DNA of 64,000 bases from Beroe forskalii (taxonomy: Eukaryota > Ctenophora > Nuda > Beroida > Beroidae). Shown one piece after another: positions 55,571 to 64,000 of this stretch. Position numbers and translations under genes: made by a program. The DNA lies in contig WFMF01000080.1 in assembly GCA_011033025.1 (NCBI GenBank), positions 62,001 to 126,000 of the forward strand, read 5' to 3'. Numbering within the stretch: position 1 is the stretch's first letter; each line of letters starts with the position of its first letter. The notes under the pieces were generated by a model that was given only the letters and a program-made list of their open reading frames with translations, made no database searches and was not told where the DNA came from.

Positions 55571-58500
55571 GTAAGTTTAATATTAAATACACCCCCTCTC
55601 TTAGCTTCTTAGATCTCTGTATGATGCAGAGTTTCTTTCTCTTTTTTCTGTTACAAAAGCTCTTACTTTTTTTACACGTGTTTTTTGCCGAGTCCGTGTT
55701 ACACGTTTTGTGGTGAATTCACCACGAAATATTATATCTACGTAGATTTGACCGAATGTCCATGTGCATGGATTTTCAGTGTGCCGTGGCGTTTTTGATC
55801 CATGGACCATGGATTCGGTGATCCCTGAATTCAAGCAGAACTTTCTCTTTGTGGCCGAATGTTTGTCAAAGCCGCCGAAAAATACCGGAGTTATCAATGG
55901 TGATTTATCATGTGACATTGAATGAGCTGCGTGTCAGTAACCGGTAACGATACTTTCCTTCGAACCTTATTCAATTGTGATAATCCAGAAATGTATCAAA
56001 ATATCTTCAAGATACTGTTCAGTGAACAAACTGCAAAAAGAGAATAGGTAGCTGCACAGTTACCTTGTTTCATATTATTATTTTATCATCCGTACATATT
56101 GTTTTAACCTTACGAGACAAAATTTTATATGTGGAACAAAATTAAGTAATTTTACGAAAAAATATTTATCTCCATATTCGCACCCCATATGATTTCAATA
56201 TACATGGCGCCATCATCATACGTTGGCATGGGTAATAATATTGAAAAATCCTCATACTTTCGAGCTCCCAAAATTTGGATCGTCCCACAAAAATATGTCT
56301 CGTTAGGGTTACATATCTCATTGCTGATCCATGTCCGTAGCAGCTTACCGTAACGCATGCATGTGTGTGTTTGAAAGCTAACCTTGTTTTTCAATGGTTT
56401 ACTTTTGTGCTCCATTTTAATTCCTTATTTGGTACAAAGAGAATAAACATTAAGGAGTTAAGGCTAGTAACATATTTCTACTTTTCTACAATGTTTTAAC
56501 TCTTTATTTCTATTGGTAAAATGTGGATGAACCTTGAGGCTTGACATATCTTTAAAAATCATGTTTTACTCCATTTTCATTGATTCAAGTACGCGGATGT
56601 AATCTAGGTTTATTTTCCTATTTTCATTAGTAATACTAGATTTTCAAGTGTCAATTCGCAAATAATAGATTGTGAACATGGTAATGCTTTTATTTATTTT
56701 GCCTAATCAAAAAATCGATAATATACCATTTTTTTGTTTGAATCAGATAGGTATTCAACCTCTAAAATACTTAGTTATTTAAATTTAACTCTTATTTTGA
56801 ATTAGATTCACCCTTGTTGGTTTAATTATTTGATCCTTCAGCGCAGTAGCTTCAAGTGTTTTGAAAATTATTTGAAACAAGGACCTTGGTGGTGGTGGAT
56901 TCCTATTTGAATTTGATTCGCGCGAATCGCCATGTCCATTTTTAAACTCTCGTCATAATATTTGTGGCCACAGATAGCAATGAAATCGAAGTTATGATTA
57001 GTCGACATTTTTTGGAAAAGTTAAGTATCGGTTTTATACAATGCCTTGATGGGATGTACCGCTATTCGATAATGATCACTGATCAGCTTCAAAATTGTAT
57101 TCTTTGAAGGCGATATTATCCCATGATTCTGTAGAGCGTTTGACTTCAGTTTTCAAAAGTTCTGTCCATTTGATAATCAATAATATTCTGTATGAGGAAC
57201 CACATCATTGCTAACCGTACTACGGTTCGTCTGCACCAGCGGACCGTCACCACTTTCCCTTATCAGTCAGAACTCAGAACACGAGACTATGGTCTGTAGA
57301 GATTCCTTGACGTTTGGCGATGTATTTTAGATATATCATGTTGTATGGGTGTGTGGAAATGTACTCTGTTATCAGGCCGTGTATTCTGTACGCTGTCACC
57401 AGATCAGTGTACAATATCCCCTATCACAGTGGCTATCTGAGTATCCCTATCTGTATATTGTTGTCAAATGACATCATCTAATATTAATATTCATTTAATA
57501 TTAATATTCTGTTGATGATAAGGCCTTAATAAATTGACTTTCTGTTACGTCACTTCACCTTTATTAGACCAGAATTTATCAAATATGATTAGATCATGGG
57601 TATACCGAGAGTTCTTTCAGTTCGCGTAATTTGTTGTCAAATAATTAGCTACAATTTAAAGAAAATTAACATGATTTTTAGTATCATCCACCTACAAACT
57701 ATAGAAACAAATAGATGATCATAATATTACAGCTACTTTGTACTGTAAGTGTAGCATATAGATAACAATAAAAATCTTGCGAACTCTTATTAATCTCTCA
57801 AACTAAATTTTAATAAGATTTCCTGTCAATTAAACGCTACACCAATTATCAATTAATTGAGTGAGTGAAAGAGACCACTTCACGTGAGTCAAATTATCAT
57901 CAATGATGTAGATTTTGTTTCGTAGTTGCTAGTTGGCAGTATTTCCATCCAGTCAATCAGTCCCTACTGTATTCACTTATCTTGTCCATTCAGTGCGTTT
58001 AATTTGTTTCAAACTTTGTTTTCAAACTATTGGATTTTAATGTGTCATGTCATTAAAATGCAAGAATTTAGTTAATGAAATACCTTCTTTCATTCAAATA
58101 CGCATTGGTATTATTTCTTGGAATTTTCTACTCAAAGATTATCATACGTTGTATTATCTGATATTCTGATAAATACGGCAATGACCACCAGCAGCGGGTG
58201 AATGAAGATGGAAATTTGAGACAAAAGTCCCTCAAATTAATCAAAAAATGATACTTTCCGTGACTTTATTACATTCTGAGACCTGTGTAAGGGTTATGTT
58301 ACAGATTCACCTCCGTGGTTGTAAAGTCATGTTAATTTTATTCTCTTTCGTATTAGGTATATCCTCAGTGGGAAATATTTTTTGATATTTTTTTTCTGAA
58401 TTATATTATTCATTTCCATGATAGAGACTCTTCGGTCAGAATTTGTTATGAACAATTAGTATATAATTTCTATGAATCTGATAATTTTCATGTCTTTTTG

Positions 58501-59048
58501 CTGTACTAATTTTTAGACAAGAGGTCTGCCAGAGGGAGTCTAAGACGCGACGTCTGCTGGAATAGTCGGTCTCCTAGGAGTCTTTTGAAATGTCTTTTAG
58601 TGCCCAGAATGATAACTTCCTTCTTCCTTTCTATCACTTATCATGTCTATTACTTTAAATCATTCTATCGGCAATTTCAACAACTTCAGAATGAAACCCT
58701 TCAGAATGACACCTTGTTTTATTAATGATTCAGGATTGTCTAGCACTACTTTAAAAATGTTCTAGATCAACCTCCTAATTTATTTCAACTCATAGATGAC
58801 GTAAACAACTTATAATCCTATTGCTGTTTGGACAAAATGAGTTCAGTAGTCCTAAGTATTCTGGTTTTCAAGCTTCTCACACTCTTTCATTGTTTGCCAT
58901 AGCGCGCGTTCCTGTTATACTAGAGTAGCAGAGAGGTGTTGAGTATGCACTTCATTGTCCACGGAATTTCTCGATGTAGGGTCTTTTGCTATTCAATTCT
59001 GAGCAAGAATCATCCAGGTACGCAATTTAAAAACGTATTATGAACCCT
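55571..59048. other. Presumed first intron of the 55517 gene, AT-rich
   Basis: No coding exon was recognised. An open minus-strand frame at about 55601-55918 has no family match. Inverted TTAATATTAAT words lie near 57480-57510. Confidence 0.45.
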
Positions 59049-59870
59049 GTGGGGCCTATTTTCTAATCGCCCTCAGGCGCATAGGCTGAAAATTCATATC
59101 TTGGTCCAGGAAGGTCGTAGAGACTTCATCTTGGGCTTAAACGAATCGCAATTGCCATGTTTTATACAATTGTTCATGAAGATATGCCCTAAAATGCACT
59201 GGAAAAAGTTTTGGGCCAAAACTGTTTTTCACCATAAAACCATTCATCAGCAAAATTTTCATATCTTGGTCCAAAAAAGTCGTAGAGACTTCATTTTGGG
59301 CTCAAAAGAATCGCAATGGCCACCCTTCTATACAACTTTTCATAAAGATATGTTCTAAAATGCTCATGAAAAAAGTTTTAGGCAAAAACTGATTTTTCCA
59401 CCATCACATAAGCTATTTATGATCAAGGGAAGCTTCATATCTCGGTCCAGGAAAGTTGCAGAGACCCCGTCTGGGGCTCAAACGAATCTGAATGACCACA
59501 TTTTTATGCAATTTTTCATGAACATTTGTCCTTAAATGCACAGGAAAAAGTTTTTGGGCCAAAAACTGTTTTTTCGCCATATATGAGCCAATTATCACCA
59601 GCGGAAGTTACATATCTCGGCACAAGAAAGCCCCGGAAGCTTCATCTAGGGCTTGAGCGAAATTTTAAAATATATAATAAGACTTATCAATAAATTGCTC
59701 TCATCAATTCATACATCTGAATCCCTGTGAAGAATATATATCCCTGTAAAAGTTATATATTGCTTCAATGACTGTACAAGGGTCTTGGTGAGGTATGATA
59801 AATACCAAGGCCAAGGTGCTCCAAATTGAAGGTCATTGGAATGGCTTGAATTTATTGAACCAATTATCAA
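59049..59870. repeat. About 165-bp tandem repeat plus module, plus orientation
   Basis: Three to four diverged units each contain CATATCTTGGTCCAGGAAGG or a variant, then GAGACTTCATCTTGGGCT, then TGCCCTAAAATGCAC and GGGCCAAAACTGTTTTTCAC. After them comes a module with GAATCCCTGTGAAGAAT, TTGCTTCAATGACTGTA and GGTATGATAAAT. Confidence 0.85.
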
Positions 59871-60084
59871 TTTTGCAACGTAACAATAGTACATAAATGT
59901 GAATTGTGGTGATACTCAAGATGATGTGGAGATGTGGCGTTCTGAATGCTAAAGAGAGATCCTGTATTACTACTGTTATGCTCCTATTGAAGATCCTTCC
60001 TACTAAAGCAGTGAAATTCTCATGAAATAGATAAATGACTCATTGCATCCAGGACCAATATTTTCTCTTGGAAATGTGTTTAAC

Positions 60085-60918
60085 GCTTGAACAATATGAA
60101 GCTTCATGAGCAGAAGTTCGAACTCCTAAACCACCTACATAATAGGAATAGTTTGAACCTTGAACTTCCTTTCTTCGCTGAAACATTGCAATACAGAGTC
60201 TCTGGAGAAGAAGTACTTTACCCGGCTGATCAAGTCAAAGACCTTGGAGTTGAGGTATCAAGTGATCTAAGCTGGTCGAAACACATAGGTACCATGGTTT
60301 CAAAAGCTAGGAGCAAACTATCTTGGGTGTTCAGTGTGTTTAAAACTCGTGATAGGATTTGTATGGCTACTCTTTACAAGTCGCTAGTTAGAAGCACATT
60401 GGAGTACTGCTGTCCTCTGTGGAACCCTGTTAAGGTGACTGAGATCCAACTGATAGAGGGAGTTCAGAGAACTTTCACAAGACGAATTTCTGGATTACAG
60501 AATCTGACGTATTGGGAAAGGCTCTCCCAATTGAAACTCATGTCACTGCAGCGTAGACAGGAGAGATATGTCATTCTGACGATGTGGAAGATTCTCCACA
60601 ATGTAGTCCCGAATTCCTATGACACTTCATTCAAGATGACATCGAGAAACAGTATGGTAGCTGTCATCCCACCACTAGCAAAGTCAAGCTCCTTGAGAAA
60701 TCAAACACTTTATGACAGTTCATTTGCGGTACAAGGACCTAAGTTATGGAATAAGGTACCTAGCCATGTGAAAGCTGCAGAAACTTTTGACACGTTTAAA
60801 AGCTAGCTTGTCGAAATTTCTTTCCTTGATACCGGACGAGCCTCCGGTCGCTGGCTACAGCTGCAGCTGGTCAAACTCTCTGGTAGACTATTCGCCAGCA
60901 CGGTGGTCGGAACTCTGA
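60085..60918 (+). pseudogene. LINE (CR1/Jockey-type) reverse transcriptase, 3' part, frameshifted
   Basis: The frame encodes the end of a non-LTR retrotransposon polymerase. It starts in the MKLHExKFELLNH segment and includes VKDLGVEVSSDLSWSKHI, TLYKSLVRSTLEYCCPLWNP and YWERLSQLKLMSLQRRQERY. One extra A in an AAAA run near 60799 causes an early stop. In the +1 frame the protein continues FKASLSKFLSLIPDEPPVAG and ends ARWSEL with TGA at 60916-60918. Upstream of 60085 no polymerase sequence is seen, as expected for 5'-truncated LINE copies. It is dead as an element. Confidence 0.88.
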
Positions 60919-61341
60919 TGACCCTTCCAACTCAACGGATAAACCCTACCAAGTTACCAAGTTAGGTGTTTAATTAAAGTCTTGAATACCCTGAATCTTG
61001 TGCTCATTAACAAGCTACAGTCTATGAAATGCGTTGTTGTCAGTAGTATTAGAATCGGAAAGGTGAACTGCCAAGGTTAGCTTGACTCGTTTACCGCTTT
61101 CATGAGTGAGGATTTGTCCAATCAGACTTGAACCCTGGATGTTGTGAATGACAGGACACACAATTCTTATCCACTCAACCAAGTGCAGGATGAGGTATTT
61201 TTGCAATAAGGTTCATTTATTGAATGCCACTCCTGTGATGGGACTGACCTTAAATTCTTAAATTGGAGCACTTTTTGCATAAATCATATCATACCAATGT
61301 ATGTAGTTAAATTGGAGCACTTTTGGCATTAATCATACTAT
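60919..61341. other. LINE 3' flank and spacer
   Basis: Possible LINE 3' UTR to about 60965. Near 61264-61325 AAATTGGAGCACTTTT and AATCATA occur twice as direct repeats. Confidence 0.5.
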
Positions 61342-61342
61342 A

Positions 61343-63271
61343 GGGTAAGGAGCCTAATTCCGGCCGGCCCCCTATTCCGGCCACCCTGAGTTGAAAAAAT
61401 TCCACACTTTTTATTTCACACTGCTTACCCCAAAAAACAATTTTATGGGCAACTTCAATCATTTGCCCATGTTCTCTGAAATTTTTGAGTAAATGATCCC
61501 TAGGATATGGTCACTTTTTTGATTTTAAAAAAATTTACCCCCAAAATAATGATTTTAGGCCAAAATTTTTGTTAAGTTAATATTTGATTTAAAATTGATT
61601 TGGAATGTATTTTGGAGACAAAAAATACTGAGTTATGTTGAATGATGTACATAGATGACCAAATCATCGATTTTAAATCCAAGATGAGCGATTTAACACT
61701 TAAAATTGTGTGACCAGAATTAGGGACCCAAAATCACAGAGGTCCCTTATTCCGGCCACAATTTCTATAGCTAAATTTCCTTTAATCTATTGCACCTATG
61801 GTTTCTTAACTTTCCGAGGCTTTGAATTTCAAAAGTTTCAGCCCAAAAAGTTTAAAAACTTAGACAGGAACTGCTGTGGACGGAAATTAGGGTCCCAAAA
61901 ATCTGGGGTCCTAAATCCGGCCAAAGTTCATAATGCACAATTATGAATGTTCAAGTGATAAACCAAACATTACATGACGTTATGATTAAGTCTAAATTGG
62001 TAAAAGCCCAGAGTGATGCTTATTTTTATCTAAATCTAGCAAATGAGACTATGATTTGAGATGGCCGTAATTTGGGACCCTCCTACCATGGGTACCTTAT
62101 ATTCGGCCACAACTCTGTAGCTGTTTTTTCATATCAGAGCAGCATGGAAATTTTGGAAAATGATCCATAACGTTGTTAAATGATATCCTGAATACACGAA
62201 ATTGACTTTTAGATGTGGCAAACTCCCATAGATGATCAGTAATTAGCAAGGCCCTCTGAAAAATTAGATTTCGCCCCTAAATTAATTTTTGCTAGTTTTC
62301 ACTTGAAAGATCTGTCGAAGAGTCATAGCTAGAGTAGAAAAGTTCTTTTAATCCATGAAAAGACATGTCACCAATCAGGAATTGTCGCCCAAAATAGAAA
62401 TTTCAGATATTTTGATGGTACAAACACTAAACTGCAAGTTTATGTTGAAAACTAAGGCATGGGAATGCTTCAGGTGATATTAATAGAGTATAGTTTAACA
62501 TAATATTTCGTAACAAACAGAAAATTATGAGAAAACCTGCAGATGTGCTAAATTCGGGAGTCGAACTTGTGCGGAAATCTAAATGCAGAATTTTAGCTGA
62601 AAATCGTTTTTGGCGATTTTCTGACATACCATGTGCTAGATATAACATCTCATTTTGTTTGAGAATACTAAATAGTGCTCCTTTATAGTTTATAAGGGTG
62701 TTATAGCAGGTGGCCGGAATAAGGTACCCATAACCTAGAAGGGGACCTAATTCCGGCCGGCCCTCAACTCACTCACCTAGTTCTTACTATAACTTAAAAT
62801 GATAAGAGGTAATAGAAAAGTGTTTTTAACATTCTGGGAATCCGTCAATATCTTAGGAAACTACATTTATGACATTTTATTCTTAGTTGAAAGTGACCTA
62901 TCTTTAGAGACCGAAAATCAGTGTACCCAATAGAGCTACACAGTAAAATTTCATTTTGAGTAGAAGAAAGGTGAATTTATAGACAGAGCAAAAATTTTGC
63001 TCTAAGATCAGTAGTTTAAGAATTATTTTGGGTGGCCGGAATTGGGCTCAAATGACCGAATTAGGTCAGGGCCCTAATTCCGGCCATTTCGAAAATTGTC
63101 CAAAAAGTATCAAGAATCCATAATTTTCAAATTTTTTGGGTATAATTAGCAATTTTAATCATTTTCTTACCATACTTAACTATTTTCAAGGTTCAAAACC
63201 TTCCCATATTTATAAAACATGATTTTGAAAAAAAATCGTACAAAAATGGCCGGAATTAGGTCACTCTACCC
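61343..63271. mobile_element. About 1.9-kb element with TTCCGGCC subterminal repeats
   Basis: The left end TAGGGTAAGGAGCCTAATTC and the right end GGAATTAGGTCACTCTACCC plus TA are imperfect inverted copies. (C/T)TATTCCGGCCAC or CTAATTCCGGCC recurs in both orientations near both ends and at about 61744, 62092, 62711, 62749, 63033 and 63077. No transposase-like frame is present. TA flanks would fit a TA-targeting element, but the evidence is weak. Confidence 0.75.
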
Positions 63272-63289
63272 TACCAATGTATGTACTTA

Positions 63290-64000
63290 TGAACAGTCAT
63301 TTTAGGCTTTAAATATTCCAGTCTTTTAGGGGCCCAGATATGTAAAAATTGCCCTTAATACAACTTGTGTGAGGTGAAAACAACAGTTTTTGGCCTATGT
63401 TTTGAGCGATTAGAGGCATAGGCTTATCAACAAGTATTATACATGATATAAAAAACGGCCATTGGAAGTCACTTGAGTTCAAATTGAAGTTTTTACGACC
63501 ATTCTTTTTTAGGGCATATGTTATAGACAATTGTATAATAACATGGCCATTACCTCATCACGAATCGTTTGTACCCAAGACGAAGTCCATGCGACTGTCC
63601 TGGACCAAGATATGAAACTACTGCTGATCATTAACAGCTCGTGTATGGTGAAAAACAGTTTTTGGCCCAAAGGCAAAACGTTTTTCGTGAGCCTTTTAGG
63701 GCATATATAATGCTCATGAAGAACTGTATAAAATTATAAAAATATGACCATTGCAATTCGTTTGAGCCCAAGATAAGCTGATAAGGTCTACACGACCTTA
63801 AATTTGGGGCTCCTTGTTACTTTGTTAGTTTGTTATTTATCATACCATAGCCTGAACTCCTTACAGTCATTGAAGCCAAATATAGCCTCTACAGGGATTC
63901 ATTGATGAAAGCAATCAATCAATATGTCGTATACATTTAAAAATGAACATTGCAATTCCCTCAAGCCCTAGATGAAGTCTCCAAGGCCCTCCTGCACCGA
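63290..64000. repeat. About 165-bp repeat family, minus orientation, running off the right edge
   Basis: This is the inverted relative of 59049-59870. CCTGGACCAAGATATGAAAC, GGTGAAAAACAGTTTTTGGC and CCCAAGACGAAGTCC mark the units. The module TACAGTCATTGAAGCCAAAT and CTACAGGGATTCATTGATGA is also present. The arm is incomplete at the window end. Confidence 0.85.

Overview
The window is eukaryotic nuclear DNA from an animal, most likely a marine invertebrate and possibly a cnidarian; the phylum cannot be fixed from the sequence alone. The evidence is two intron-rich genes of metazoan families with consensus GT-AG introns, a CR1/Jockey-type LINE, a tRNA-derived SINE, several non-autonomous DNA transposons with clean target-site duplications, and many minisatellites. 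Exons are GC-rich and islands in AT-rich DNA.

Left part (357-25455, minus strand): a neurobeachin-like (NBEAL1/2 type) BEACH-family gene. I rebuilt it exon by exon from the start codon at 25455. Seventeen consecutive coding exons give about 624 residues with matching splice phases at every junction but one. A further exon (357-482) carries the family's PFxxxxIGxAG segment. The gene runs out of the left edge, so the PH-BEACH and WD40 parts lie outside. In its intron after exon 17, on the opposite strand, sits an intronless 676-codon gene (4183-6213). It encodes a TauE/SafE-type anion exporter with a sulfotransferase-like domain inserted between its two membrane halves. This fusion is the most unusual protein in the window. 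The end of its reading frame, stop codon included, has been amplified into a 32-bp minisatellite.

Middle (25456-33133): intergenic DNA between two head-to-head genes. It holds a CpG-rich patch, a 249-bp transposon with an 8-bp duplication enclosing degenerate TTAGGG repeats, and a roughly 1-kb element with inverted ends. On the plus strand at 33134-33682 are the first three coding exons of a CNOT4-type RING E3 ligase of the CCR4-NOT complex. I could not find its later exons.

Right part (34-64 kb): mostly repeats. A 787-bp G-rich element lies near 44 kb. At 45.5-49.7 kb, 98-bp palindromic direct repeats bracket about 2.8 kb of 21-bp minisatellites. Inside these a 465-bp hAT-like element has inserted. 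A tRNA-derived SINE lies at 50.4-50.6 kb. At 53.5-55.5 kb is a promoter-like region packed with CCAAT boxes and CACGTG E-boxes, including three perfect GTCACGTGAC sites. It ends in a likely first coding exon (55517-55570) of an unrecognised plus-strand gene. At 59-64 kb are inverted copies of a roughly 165-bp repeat, a frameshifted LINE reverse-transcriptase remnant, and a roughly 1.9-kb element built around TTCCGGCC motifs.
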